A DNA stretch of 64,000 nt from an uncultured Bacteroidota bacterium (GCA_903831575.1 CAIKYB010000033.1:1-64000); one strand, 5' to 3'; positions 1 to 9,583 are shown, counted from the first letter of the stretch. The notes: generated from the sequence alone by a model not told the origin. Program-made: numbers and translations.

Positions 1-1660
1 GTAATATCTGTTGTTCCTGCTCCGACAATATGAATTAAACCAGCCGAAGAAATGGTTGCAACTGAAGTATTCGAACTTGAATAGGTAATTGATTGACCTG
101 TATTTAGACTTGATGCAATGTTAGAGAAATCAGCATCCCCATAGATCTTCGTTGTAATAGTATTAAAGGTAAACGCACCAGCCACTGATTGGACAGTTAA
201 TGTGCCGTTTACAAATGTAATAGTATAATTTGCTGATGTAGCTCCTGATACTGTAATAGGATATGTTCCTGTTGGAGAAGATATGATTGCAGTAGTATTT
301 AATACAGCAGGAGTCAATAACACCGAACTATCCTCTCCATTTACAAAACCACTATACGTAGCAGCTAGTGTTGGATTTGAAACCCCTTCATTTCTAGAGA
401 GATCATTTGCAGTAATAGTTAGACCCTTTTTATTAACAACAAATGTTCTTGTAACACTTGCCGCAGGATAAGTACCATCACTTGCCTGAGATGCTGTAAT
501 ATCTGTTGTTCCTGCTCCAGTGATATGAATCAGCCCTGCCGAAGAAATCGTAGCAACAGCAGTATTAGAGCTTGAATATGTGATTGTTTGTGTAGTATTT
601 TGACTAGATGCAGGATTAGAGAAATCACCATCCCCATAAGTCTTTGTTGAAATAGTATTAAAAGTAAATGCTCCTGGAGCCGCCTGAATAGATAATGTAC
701 CTGACACAAAAGTTATGGTATAATTTGCAGCAGTGGCTCCTGAAACTGTAATCGGATAATCTCCTGAAGGAGAAGAAACAATTGCAGAAGTTGACAATAT
801 AGTTGGGGTCAATAAAACAGTACTATCCTCTCCATTTACAAATCCACTATACGTAGCAGTTAGTGTTGGATTTGAAACCCCTTCATTTCGGGTAATATCA
901 TTTGCTGTTATAGTTAAATCAGCTTTATTGACAACCAATGTCCTTGTTACACTTGCAGCAGGATAAATACCATCACTTGCCTGAGATGCCGTAATATCTG
1001 TTGATCCCGCTCCTGCAATATGAATTAATCCAGCTGAAGAAATTGTAGCCACTGAAGTATTCGAACTTGAATATACAATTAATTGTCCTGTATTTAGACT
1101 TGATGCAATATTAGAAAAATCTGCATCGCCATATGTTTTAGTTGCAATAGTATTAAAGGTAAACGCGCCTACTACAGACTGAACCGTTAATGTACCATTG
1201 ATAAAGTTAATTACATAATTAGCTGCTGTAGCTCCAGATAATGTAACCGGATAGGTTCCCACTGGAGACGAAATAATTGCAGACGTATTTAATACAGCAG
1301 GAGTTAATAAAACAGCACTATCCTCACTATTCACAAATCCACTATACGTTGCAGTTAGTGTTGGATTTGCAACGCCTTCATTCCTGGTAATATCATTTGC
1401 TGTAATAGTAAGATTAGCTTGGTTAACTATAAATGCTCTTGTAATACTTGTATCAGTATACACGCCATCACTTAATTGAGCAGCAGTAATATTTGTTGAA
1501 CCGGCTCCTACTATATGAATCAAACCGGCAGATGAAATTGTAGCTACTGCAGTATTTGAACTTGTATATATAATTGGCTGAGTTGTATTTGGACTTGATG
1601 CTGTGTCAGAGAAATCAGCATCGCCATAAGTTTTAGTGGGAATAGTATCAAAAATGAAAT
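1..1660. repeat. Tandem 495-bp coding repeats
   Basis: Equivalent points (a GTAATATCTGTTG-like start) recur at 1, 496, 991 and 1486, so the period is exactly 495 bp (165 codons) with no indels. Three complete units and a partial fourth are visible, and more probably lie beyond the left edge. Units differ by scattered substitutions, many of them silent. They encode the repeats of the large surface protein. Confidence 0.9.
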
Positions 1661-3899
1661 TATTTACTATCGGCTGAGACAAAGATCCAATACTATATAT
1701 GCCAGAAGTAGCATTTAATAGCGATGCAGTATTAAAAGTATTATCTCCTACTGATAAAGGTTGCCCCCAAGAAATCCCATCGTTTTTGATCACTCCAATA
1801 TCACTACCTGACAAAGTTGTAAATGAACTTCCTTCTAAAGACTGAGGCCATTCTAATTTTATACTATCTGCGATAGCCAGGGAAGAAGTTGGAGTAATAT
1901 TCCAAATCGCATTTACTGCTTTCTGTAATTCAGTAGAATTTAATGGAGTACCTGTTAATGAACCATCTTGAGTAATGCCTTCAAAAACTGATACATATAA
2001 GTTTGTAGGATTAGTATAACTTAATGTAAGTGGCAAATAATTAGCAACACTTCCAATAGGCAAAAGCATCTTGGAAGAGATGCTATCCATTCTTAAGATA
2101 CCAATACTACCAGCATTCATTTCGTTGACTATATGCTTAACATTACTGAAAGGTTCTCCACCAATGTTGTATGGAGTCCTTAATCTGATGGTATCTAAAG
2201 ATCTAATCGTAAAATTACCTGAATTTAAAGTAAGTACCCCTCCAATAGATTGAGATTTGTTTGATTTAATAGCAGCATTACATACTACATTACCTGTTAT
2301 ATTATTGGTACTTAAAGAAAAAGGACTACTTGTGGTTCCATTAAATTCATAGTTGGTACCCGTGCCTAAAGAAAGTCCTCCAGTCAGTAATAATGACCCA
2401 TCAATTCCATTTACATTCGAAGTTTTTAAAGTTGCAACATTATTACTAATAGTTACTGAAGAGACAGCACTAATGTTATTATTAGACAAGGTGATCGTAC
2501 TTGTTCCACTACTTGTTCCAATAATATATGTATTTGCAGGTATTCCTGTACCTGTAACCAATAATCCAATAGATACATTGGCCGTATTAACTGTTGAACT
2601 ATAAGCAAGAGGGTCAAGTGATAGTGTATTTAATCCAGATGTTCCAGTTACTACAGCCGTAGTAGCAGTTGCCGCCTCACGAGTTTGAAGTTTTGCTGTA
2701 CCAGAAATAACATGACTATTCAAATCTAATGTTCCAACTATAGAAGCAGTATTAACAGTAGTTCCAGAAGAGTTTAATCCATATAATTTCAAATCTGTAT
2801 TCAAGATAACATTAGCATTTGCTCCTACTGTAATAATGCCCAATGTATCATATAAACCAATACCCTCTATTGTTTGAGGCGTACTTCCTTTGAGCATTAA
2901 ATTTGAAGTGCCAGAAAAATTCGGAGTTAAGGTGTTTACTTTAAATACCCCATCATTAATAATATTACCTGAGACAGGAAATGCTCCGGTAGTTTTTAAC
3001 TTCATCGTAGCACCCGCTTGGATTTTTAGATTATCAATATTAATAAAGTTATCTACATCAATTGTTCGTCCAGCAGAAACAACAACATTAGAAAATCTTC
3101 TTCCTGAGAAATAATTAGATGATGAACAATAGTTATTAGGAATAGACGCATCAATGATCAATTCACTACCCGTATTAAAATATATAGGGACCGCTCCTGA
3201 AGTATTTGAGAAAATAGAATTACCTCCTTTATAATAAAGCTTTGAACCAGCATTAAAAACAACTGAATTAGCCACGGAGCCAGAAGATATAGAACCAAAG
3301 GGATAAGACCCAGCTTCATAAGTATTAACATTACAAATAGACCCGCTTTCAAAAAACAATGCTCCCCCTGTAATTATTCTAGATCCCCAATTAACTAATG
3401 AGAAAGTCCCACTAACTCTTCCTGTAGCAGAAGCGCCTAATTGTATCTTAACAGAAGAAGAATCAGGAGACGGGGCTGTTCCCGTTAATGTTAAACTTGA
3501 TGTTGCATCTACTACAAAATCATCCCCAGTGTCTCCATTTAAAGTAATGGTTGCTGTTCCAGAAGTAACTCTCTGTAAAACTAAACTTCCATTGTTCACC
3601 ACTTTCAACTGACTCGATATTAAAATCGTACTACTTCCTGAAACCTTTATCGTAACGGTCCCTGTTGTTGGAGTGAGTCCGCCAATATTAGTACCATCTA
3701 CAATTAAAATATCAGTATTAGCTCCGGTAGGTGTTGTTCTTGTGGTCCCAGTACCATTAATATTTGTATTCCAATTTGAACCAGTGGCAAAATTGCTACC
3801 TGATGTGCCGGTTGTGCCCCCAACCCAGTAATAAGTTGTTTGAGCATACATAAACACACTTGAAATCAAAAGCGTAAAAAATAAAATTAATCTTTTCAT
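1..3899 (-). CDS. Giant secreted repeat protein with MBG/Big-type repeats (5' part, runs off the window)
   Basis: The frame is open on the minus strand from an ATG at 3899 to the window edge, about 1299 codons with no stop; the C-terminus is missing. The first 20 residues (MKRLILFFTLLISSVFMYAQ) look like a signal peptide. Next comes a YYWVGG start followed by Gly/Ser/Thr-rich, beta-helix-like sequence to about residue 740, a build typical of large Bacteroidota surface proteins. From about residue 745 there are 165-residue repeats. Each holds a KTYGDADF segment, a Big2-like VATISSAGLIHI strand and an MBG-type segment (ITANDITRNEGV, ATYSGFVNGEDS). Proteins of this build usually end in a type IX secretion sorting domain, which would lie outside the window. 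It is probably exported and adhesive or structural; the ligand is unknown. It begins 86 bases after kdgF, on the same strand. Confidence 0.85.
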   Translation of the reverse strand, partial: MKRLILFFTLLISSVFMYAQTTYYWVGGTTGTSGSNFATGSNWNTNINGTGTTRTTPTGANTDILIVDGTNIGGLTPTTGTVTIKVSGSSTILISSQLKVVNNGSLVLQRVTSGTATITLNGDTGDDFVVDATSSLTLTGTAPSPDSSSVKIQLGASATGRVSGTFSLVNWGSRIITGGALFFESGSICNVNTYEAGSYPFGSISSGSVANSVVFNAGSKLYYKGGNSIFSNTSGAVPIYFNTGSELIIDASIPNNYCSSSNYFSGRRFSNVVVSAGRTIDVDNFINIDNLKIQAGATMKLKTTGAFPVSGNIINDGVFKVNTLTPNFSGTSNLMLKGSTPQTIEGIGLYDTLGIITVGANANVILNTDLKLYGLNSSGTTVNTASIVGTLDLNSHVISGTAKLQTREAATATTAVVTGTSGLNTLSLDPLAYSSTVNTANVSIGLLVTGTGIPANTYIIGTSSGTSTITLSNNNISAVSSVTISNNVATLKTSNVNGIDGSLLLTGGLSLGTGTNYEFNGTTSSPFSLSTNNITGNVVCNAAIKSNKSQSIGGVLTLNSGNFTIRSLDTIRLRTPYNIGGEPFSNVKHIVNEMNAGSIGILRMDSISSKMLLPIGSVANYLPLTLSYTNPTNLYVSVFEGITQDGSLTGTPLNSTELQKAVNAIWNITPTSSLAIADSIKLEWPQSLEGSSFTTLSGSDIGVIKNDGISWGQPLSVGDNTFNTASLLNATSGIYSIGSLSQPIVNNFIFDTIPTKTYGDADFSDTASSPNTTQPIIYTSSNTAVATISSAGLIHIVGAGSTNITAAQLSDGVYTDTSITRAFIVNQANLTITANDITRNEGVANPTLTATYSGFVNSEDSAVLLTPAVLNTSAIISSPVGTYPVTLSGATAANYVINFINGTLTVQSVVGAFTFNTIATKTYGDADFSNIASSLNTGQLIVYSSSNTSVATISSAGLIHIAGAGSTDITASQASDGIYPAASVTRTLVVNKADLTITANDITRNEGVSNPTLTATYSGFVNGEDSTVLLTPTILSTSAIVSSPSGDYPITVSGATAANYTITFVSGTLSIQAAPGAFTFNTISTKTYGDGDFSNPASSQNTTQTITYSSSNTAVATISSAGLIHITGAGTTDITASQASDGTYPAASVTRTFVVNKKGLTITANDLSRNEGVSNPTLAATYSGFVNGEDSSVLLTPAVLNTTAIISSPTGTYPITVSGATSANYTITFVNGTLTVQSVAGAFTFNTITTKIYGDADFSNIASSLNTGQSITYSSSNTSVATISSAGLIHIVGAGTTDI

Positions 3900-3985
3900 T
3901 TATTTTGTTATTTGGTCTTTAATATCCAATTGGTTTTAAATCAAAAAAATCGATAATTAATGCTAATTAAATGCCCCTAATTACT

Positions 3986-4342
3986 TTAAATAAAATCTTC
4001 GCGCATTGGATTAAATACATCTATCAATACGCCTTTTTCAAGACAAACAACACCATGTACTAAATTAGAATGCACATAAAACACATCGCCTGCATTTAAA
4101 ACTTTCTTAACTCCAGCAATTTCTACTTCGAATGAACCACTTTCTATATTAGTCATTTGAATGTGGGGATGTTGATGCAAAGACCCAATTGCCCCTTTTT
4201 CAAAATCCACTCTAACCATCATTAAATTCTTATCATAAGACAAAATTTTTCGGCGAACGCCATCAGCCATTTGCTGCCACTCAATTTCTGAACTCTCAAC
4301 AAATGATTGGTTTGTAATTTCCATTGTTTCTAATGTTGACAT
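3986..4342 (-). CDS. kdgF: KdgF-like cupin, unsaturated uronate ring-opening protein
   Basis: A 118-residue single-domain cupin. KdgF proteins turn the 4,5-unsaturated monouronates from pectin or alginate lyases into the linear keto form (5-keto-4-deoxyuronate, DEH). Family signs are VRRKILSYDKNLMMVRV, the cupin box LHQHPHIQ (H56, H58 and Q62 are candidate metal ligands), H96 in LVHGVVC, and the C-terminal NPMREDF. There is no signal peptide, so it acts in the cytoplasm. It lies 24 bases downstream of the PL17 lyase on the same strand and is probably cotranscribed, so the lyase product would be its substrate. A generic cupin is the alternative, but motif and context agree. Confidence 0.88.
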   Translation of the reverse strand: MSTLETMEITNQSFVESSEIEWQQMADGVRRKILSYDKNLMMVRVDFEKGAIGSLHQHPHIQMTNIESGSFEVEIAGVKKVLNAGDVFYVHSNLVHGVVCLEKGVLIDVFNPMREDFI

Positions 4343-4366
4343 AACTGTTTTTTTTAATTGTAATAA

Positions 4367-6562
4367 TTATTTTAATTGTTGTTGATTATACTCTACATAA
4401 TAAGGGCCATTCCATTTTGCATGAAATTGCCCATTTGAAAATTCATGCATGGTACTGGAATCGAAATTTTTATTGCACTGAATAATATACAATTTCTTAT
4501 CATCAAGATTAATTTCTACTGCAGTGTAATCTTCGTCATCCTGAAGTTTAACCATTGACATTAGTGACGCTACTGAATTATTGGCAATTTCGGTAACTGG
4601 ACTAAAATTACCATGCACTTCAATTGCATTAATAAAGGTTTTATTTTTACCAAAAGACCTCAATATGTAAGATGGATCACGTCTTAGATTAAAATTAGGA
4701 TCATTCGCACCAATCCTTGTAAAAAAAACATCCACAGCATCATCAGTCAATGAAGATATAGTATAGAAGGTCTTGTTGTTTAAGAAGGTGAATTGGGTAA
4801 ATGGATCTACATGATTTGCAAAAGCTTCTTTCCATAAATGCTGGTATCCATTTTTAGCACCCAATGTAGTTAATGAAGTATTACAACTGGTATATTTGAA
4901 ATTGGTTTTCATCAACGTACCAAGATAATTAAAAGGCAAATCGTATTGATGAATTGAATCAGCATAGGTTTTAAAAATATCTACTAAAAGAGTTTTATCC
5001 GTACCTGGCAATTTCATCAAATACTCAGTTCTGAATAATTTCACATTGCTATACGCTTTATCATCAAAAGCAGATGCCACTTGCAAGGATCCATTACCAA
5101 TATGCCCAAATAATTTATTAGGATGATTTAACTCCGCAATATTTTCTTTGCCATTGTAATGACTTGTTTCATCTACTGTAATGGTATTGTGCGCAATGGT
5201 TTGTTGTGCATACGAATTTGTTTCTGGCAAATATCTTCCACCCCATTTGTGCTCAATATTAATATATCTGACTGCCCCGTAATCTTGTAGAATTTCATTT
5301 CCCTTATCATAAAATTGAATATTCAACTTATCATAATGACCATGAGACAACCCATGCGAAGTATATTTGAAAATCAGGGAAGCTAACTCATTGTATTTGC
5401 CATTTCTCAAAACAGAAACACCACCAAAATCACCTTTCTCACCATCTGTATATTCTGCAGAATGGTACTGATAAGTCAACACGTTTTTTAAAGCAATTAT
5501 TTTTTTGCTTATATCTGCGCCACCCTTATTTAAAATAACTCTATTTTGAGCTTTCGCAATAGCGAGATAAGAAGAATCAAAACCATAAGCTTGCCAGGCT
5601 ATATCAATAGCTACAACAACTTCATTTGAAATATAGGTTTTGTCTTTTAACGCATCATTATAACTATAAAATTCTCCAGTTAGATTCGTTTGATTTAAAG
5701 CAACATCTAATGCTTTTTTCAAAATTTTATCTCTATATTGAAAAATACCAAGCGAAGGTTTTACCTGTTGAATCGCATTAGCAAAAAGATAAAAAGGTAG
5801 CAATGCATATCTAGTATAATAAGGCCCTTCGTGATAAAATCCATCGGGAGAAAACAATCCATTTAATTGTGCTATAAATCCAGCTTTACCATTCTTCTCT
5901 GTTCCATATAAAGCCATCTTAAGATAATCTTCATTATCTGTAGCAATACCTACGATGCCCACTCCGGCACAAGCCCACACTGCATGGTTATGAATGAGGT
6001 TGAACCAATTCTTCTGGTCTTTTGTGAAATATTCTACCAAAGGCTTGAAAGCACCATCTGCAATTTGTTTTCTTTCTGATACTGATAAATAATCATGAAT
6101 GCAATCAAAAGCCATTCCGGCATAGACCAACCAATTCGCATCATTCAAAGCTTGCCAAAACAATCTTCCCGGAGATGAACTTGTAGCTTGGGGATGATTT
6201 TTTAAAGTTGGGTTTAATGCTGCATATTTTAGAAAAATTGATTTTACCAAATCAGCATATTTTTTTTCGGAAGTAATTTGATACAATAATCCTGCATTAT
6301 ACATCAACAGGTAATTAGATTTGTGCTGATCATGCGTGTATCCTCCGGCAGCATCTTTTGGAAAAGGAACATCAATATTTTTTGACAAAAAAGGGTCTAC
6401 TTCATCTTTAATACGCTTAAAAGAAACATTCAACAAAGAATTGCTGTGTAAATCATTAAATACAGCCTTCAATTCGGGCTTAGTAGCAAAAGCAATAGGA
6501 TGCTGTTGGGCAAACAATGTTTGGCTAATAAAAACTAGTATTGTTACTATTTTCTTCATCAA
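4367..6562 (-). CDS. PL17 oligoalginate lyase (heparinase II/III fold)
   Basis: A 731-residue exported enzyme; residues 1-19 form a signal peptide ending in FAQ. PL17 enzymes are exo-type oligoalginate lyases that release unsaturated uronate monomers. An N-terminal alpha/alpha-toroid is followed by a heparinase II/III-type beta domain. Set against the Saccharophagus Alg17C numbering as I remember it, the catalytic residues fall at N192/H193 (IHNHAVW), Y249 (EGPYYTRY) and Y444 (GGRYLPE), and the Zn ligands at H409, D427 and H458, with constant offsets of 9 and 6. The first gene of a pair with kdgF, it is divergent from the lacI-kduI-kduD operon. The second ATG (6559) is an equally possible start. 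Activity on another uronic polymer is less likely given these motifs. Confidence 0.9.
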   Translation of the reverse strand: MMKKIVTILVFISQTLFAQQHPIAFATKPELKAVFNDLHSNSLLNVSFKRIKDEVDPFLSKNIDVPFPKDAAGGYTHDQHKSNYLLMYNAGLLYQITSEKKYADLVKSIFLKYAALNPTLKNHPQATSSSPGRLFWQALNDANWLVYAGMAFDCIHDYLSVSERKQIADGAFKPLVEYFTKDQKNWFNLIHNHAVWACAGVGIVGIATDNEDYLKMALYGTEKNGKAGFIAQLNGLFSPDGFYHEGPYYTRYALLPFYLFANAIQQVKPSLGIFQYRDKILKKALDVALNQTNLTGEFYSYNDALKDKTYISNEVVVAIDIAWQAYGFDSSYLAIAKAQNRVILNKGGADISKKIIALKNVLTYQYHSAEYTDGEKGDFGGVSVLRNGKYNELASLIFKYTSHGLSHGHYDKLNIQFYDKGNEILQDYGAVRYINIEHKWGGRYLPETNSYAQQTIAHNTITVDETSHYNGKENIAELNHPNKLFGHIGNGSLQVASAFDDKAYSNVKLFRTEYLMKLPGTDKTLLVDIFKTYADSIHQYDLPFNYLGTLMKTNFKYTSCNTSLTTLGAKNGYQHLWKEAFANHVDPFTQFTFLNNKTFYTISSLTDDAVDVFFTRIGANDPNFNLRRDPSYILRSFGKNKTFINAIEVHGNFSPVTEIANNSVASLMSMVKLQDDEDYTAVEINLDDKKLYIIQCNKNFDSSTMHEFSNGQFHAKWNGPYYVEYNQQQLK

Positions 6563-6625
6563 TAAAAGATAAAATTTTCGGGAATTATTGGCCTAAGCAG
6601 CAAGCAAGAACAACCCGGTGTAAAT

Positions 6626-6660
6626 ATCTATTATTCTGGTGTTATTGTAGTATAATAGAT
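6626..6660. promoter_or_regulatory. 9-bp inverted repeat in the PL17/lacI divergent region
   Basis: ATCTATTAT (6626-6634) and ATAATAGAT (6652-6660) are perfect inverted arms around a 17-base spacer, 66-100 bases upstream of the PL17 start. It could bind a regulator or form a weak 5'-leader hairpin. AT-rich arms make chance a real possibility. Confidence 0.3.
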
Positions 6661-6801
6661 GATGTAATATTATCCGCAAATAGTCAGTTGATCTTCAAAA
6701 ATTGATTCTATTTTATCTAAAATTTAATACTGTTTAGTAGAAACCATCAAATATATTGACATATTATATGCACAAACTACAAAATCAAGAGGTGATAACG
6801 A

Positions 6802-6821
6802 TGCCGGTAAGGGTGCCGGTA
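6802..6821. promoter_or_regulatory. Direct repeat TGCCGGTA x2, candidate operator
   Basis: TGCCGGTA occurs at 6802-6809 and again at 6814-6821, 12 bases apart, 41-60 bases upstream of the LacI-family gene. It is an unusually GC-rich patch in an AT-rich intergenic region. The position fits an autoregulatory site or one controlling the divergent cluster. LacI-family operators are normally palindromic, so the assignment is tentative. Confidence 0.4.
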
Positions 6822-6861
6822 TTTTATAGACAATTGTCATAAACATGTACTAATTTTACCA

Positions 6862-7893
6862 ATGATGGAAAAACAAACCACCATTAAAGACATTGCACTT
6901 GCATTAAGAATTTCTATATCAACAGTGAGTAGAGCACTTAGAGATGCACCAGATGTAGGAGAAGAAACCAGAAAAGCCGTAAAAGCGCTTGCTGAAGAAT
7001 TAGATTATCAGCCCAATAAACTAGCCCTTAGTCTCTTAAAAAAACAAACAAATACAATCGGACTTATTATCCCAAATTTAGATTGGGTTTTAGCAACGAT
7101 GGTTAAAGGCATTGATGAAGTAGCTTTAGAAGCTGGCTATACAGTAATGGTTTGTCAAAGCAACGAAAGTTTTGGCAGAGAAATGGTAAATACAAAACGG
7201 CTTCTTGAAAGTCTAGTAGATGGATTTATCATTTCTGTTTCAAGTGAAACAACAATTTTTGAGCACATTAAAAAAATCCAATCAAAAAAAATACCTCTTG
7301 TATTATTTGATAGAGTAATCGATAGCATTAGCGTGCCAAAAGTCAGACTAGATAATCTTGAAGGTGGAAAAATTGCTACACAACATCTAATTGATCAAGG
7401 ATATAAAAAAATTGCGCTTTTAGCTGGACCAGAGAATCTTAATATCAGCAACGAGCGAAAAGAAGGTTATTTCCAAGTATTAAAACTAAATAAACAGAAA
7501 GCAGATAAGAATTTGGTTATCCATTGCGATTTCAATCAGGACTATGCTTACATGGCAACTAAAGAATTGCTGTCTATGAAAAACAGGCCCGATGCTATAT
7601 TCGCAATTAGTGACCGTCTGGCTATTGGCGCTATGCTTGCTATTAAAGAAATGGGATTGAAAATTCCGAAGGACATTGGATTAGTTGGATTCAATAATGA
7701 GCCGATAGCAAAACTCGTAACTCCAAACATTACAAGCGTTGAAATGTTTGCATTTGAAATGGGCAAAGCCACGGCTAAATTATTCATTGAAATGCTTCAT
7801 GGAGATACCGACATGTCAGAAAAAGAAATCATCGTTAAGCCCAAATTATTTATTAGAGAATCCTCGAAAAGAGGCGTAAATGATAAACCCTAA
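6862..7893 (+). CDS. LacI-family transcriptional regulator of the uronate cluster
   Basis: 343 residues. The N-terminal LacI helix-turn-helix (TTIKDIALALRISISTVSRA, residues 5-24) and hinge region end near residue 60 (YQPNKLALSLL). A periplasmic-binding-protein-like effector domain follows (IGLIIPNLD, VLFDRV, GFNNEPIA). It stands between the divergent lyase/kdgF genes and kduI/kduD, which start 41 bases downstream on the same strand, so it probably controls all of them. The inducer is likely a uronate intermediate such as DEH or KDG, an inference from position. ATGs at 6862 and 6865 are both usable; there is no clear ribosome-binding site, as is normal in this phylum. Confidence 0.88.
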   Translation: MMEKQTTIKDIALALRISISTVSRALRDAPDVGEETRKAVKALAEELDYQPNKLALSLLKKQTNTIGLIIPNLDWVLATMVKGIDEVALEAGYTVMVCQSNESFGREMVNTKRLLESLVDGFIISVSSETTIFEHIKKIQSKKIPLVLFDRVIDSISVPKVRLDNLEGGKIATQHLIDQGYKKIALLAGPENLNISNERKEGYFQVLKLNKQKADKNLVIHCDFNQDYAYMATKELLSMKNRPDAIFAISDRLAIGAMLAIKEMGLKIPKDIGLVGFNNEPIAKLVTPNITSVEMFAFEMGKATAKLFIEMLHGDTDMSEKEIIVKPKLFIRESSKRGVNDKP

Positions 7894-7934
7894 TATTCAA
7901 TTCTTAATTTTTAAATAAAAAAAACAATAAAAAA

Positions 7935-8750
7935 ATGAAAATTATTCACGCTGTTCATCCAGAAGATTTTGTCAAGTACAACACACAACAAATAAGAGAA
8001 AAATTTCTGCTTGACAAACTAGTAGAAATGGGTAAAATCAATTGCGTATACACGCACTACGACCGAATGATTGTAGGCGCTGCAACTCCATCGTCTTCTT
8101 TAAAATTGGAAACTTACGATCAATTAAAAAGTGAAAACTTTTTAGACAGAAGAGAAATGGGCATAATTAATATAGGCGTTGCCGGTAGTATTAGTGTAGA
8201 TGGCGAAAACTACTCTATCGACAAATTAGATTGCTTATACATTGGGAAAGGCAAAAAAAATATTTCTTTTGAAGGCAATGGCGCAAAATTTATTTTCTTC
8301 TCTTGTCCAGCTCATGCAGAACACCCTGTCCAATTAATGAAAGCAGTAGATGCGACACCTGCAGAAATGGGAAGTGCAGAAACTGCAAATCACAGAACGA
8401 TCAATAAATATGTACACACAGAAGGATTAAAAAGTTGTCAATTGATGCTTGGAGTTACCAACTTTAAACCAGGCAGTATCTGGAACACCATGCCATCACA
8501 TTTACATGATCGCAGAATGGAAGCCTATTTCTATTTCGACCTCCCAGAAACTCAAAGAGTAATACACTTCATGGGCGAACCTCATGAAACAAGACATATG
8601 TTTCTTAATAATGAAGAAGGCATTGTGTCTCCATCATGGAGTATACATAGTGGCGTTGCTACTGCAGCTTATTCCTTTATTTGGGCAATGGCCGGAGAGA
8701 ATATTTCTTTTACAGATATGGATCCTGTTAATATTAAATCACTTCAATAA
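7935..8750 (+). CDS. kduI: 5-keto-4-deoxyuronate isomerase (DKI isomerase)
   Basis: 271 residues, a two-cupin protein of the usual KduI size. It converts 5-keto-4-deoxyuronate (DKI, the same compound as alginate-derived DEH) to 3-deoxy-D-glycero-2,5-hexodiulosonate (DKII). The Zn site is intact: H189, H191, E196 (PSHLHDRRMEAYFYF) and H238 (PSWSIHSG), a constant offset of 7 from the E. coli residues. Conserved AATPSSSLKLE and YIGKG segments are present. It lies between lacI and kduD (9 bases to the next gene), giving an isomerase-reductase pair in the cytoplasm. Confidence 0.95.
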   Translation: MKIIHAVHPEDFVKYNTQQIREKFLLDKLVEMGKINCVYTHYDRMIVGAATPSSSLKLETYDQLKSENFLDRREMGIINIGVAGSISVDGENYSIDKLDCLYIGKGKKNISFEGNGAKFIFFSCPAHAEHPVQLMKAVDATPAEMGSAETANHRTINKYVHTEGLKSCQLMLGVTNFKPGSIWNTMPSHLHDRRMEAYFYFDLPETQRVIHFMGEPHETRHMFLNNEEGIVSPSWSIHSGVATAAYSFIWAMAGENISFTDMDPVNIKSLQ

Positions 8751-8759
8751 TAAATTACC

Positions 8760-9521
8760 ATGCTAAATTTCAGAGTAGATAATAAAATAGCTCTAGTTAC
8801 AGGCTGTAACAGAGGGATAGGAATGGCGATTGCCATAGAATTAGCCAACAACGGCGCTGATATTATTGGGGTCAGCAATCAAATGCCCGCTTCTGGTAGC
8901 GAAGTAGAATTGGCAGTAAATCAAGCAGGAAGAAAATTCTACGCTTATGAAGCTGATTTTACAAACAGGGAATCTTTGTATGCTTTTTTAGACAAAGTAA
9001 AAGCAGATCATCCTCGTATTGATATCCTCATTAATAATGCAGGGCACATTATGCGCGCTCCTGCGGCGGAACATTCTGATGAATACTGGGATATGATAAT
9101 CGATATCAATCTTAATGCTCAATTCATCATCACCCGCGAAATCGGAAAGAAAATGCTGGAGAACAATTATGGCAAAATCGTTTTCACTTGCTCCTTATTA
9201 AGTTTTCAAGGAGGCGTTTTTGTACCTGGATATGCTGCAAGTAAAGGAGCTATATCTTCGCTTCTAAAATCATTTGCAAATGAGTGGGCCTCAAAAGGAA
9301 TTACTGTAAATGGTATCGCACCTGGATATATTGCAACTGACAACACCACTGCATTAAGAGCTGATCCTGAAAGAAGCGCAGCTATTCTATCTCGGATACC
9401 TGCAAACCGCTGGGGAACCCCTGAGGATTTAGCCGGAGGATTTGTATTCTTATCCTCTCCTGCTTCTGATTATATTAATGGCACCATTCTTACTATTGAT
9501 GGTGGATGGATGGGAAGATAG
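8760..9521 (+). CDS. kduD: 2-dehydro-3-deoxy-D-gluconate 5-dehydrogenase (KduD), SDR family
   Basis: 253 residues. The enzyme reduces DKII to 2-keto-3-deoxygluconate (KDG) with NAD(P)H. The Rossmann motif TGCNRGIG (residues 14-21), NNAG (92-95), catalytic S145, and Y158/K162 (YAASK) are present. The segment LLSFQGGVFVPGY matches KduD more closely than general SDRs. It is the last gene of lacI-kduI-kduD and is followed by a strong terminator. An alginate-type DEH reductase is another possible role, but the adjacent kduI argues for the DKII step. No kdgK or kdgA gene follows. Confidence 0.9.
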   Translation: MLNFRVDNKIALVTGCNRGIGMAIAIELANNGADIIGVSNQMPASGSEVELAVNQAGRKFYAYEADFTNRESLYAFLDKVKADHPRIDILINNAGHIMRAPAAEHSDEYWDMIIDINLNAQFIITREIGKKMLENNYGKIVFTCSLLSFQGGVFVPGYAASKGAISSLLKSFANEWASKGITVNGIAPGYIATDNTTALRADPERSAAILSRIPANRWGTPEDLAGGFVFLSSPASDYINGTILTIDGGWMGR

Positions 9522-9543
9522 AAAAATTAGAATTATTTATAGC

Positions 9544-9583
9544 AAGGATAAAAGCGGATGCAAATCTTCTTTTATCCTTTTTT
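9544..9583 (+). terminator. Rho-independent terminator after kduD
   Basis: An 11-bp perfect stem, AAGGATAAAAG (9544-9554) with CTTTTATCCTT (9569-9579), a 14-base loop, then a T run. It lies 22 bases after the kduD stop. Confidence 0.8.
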
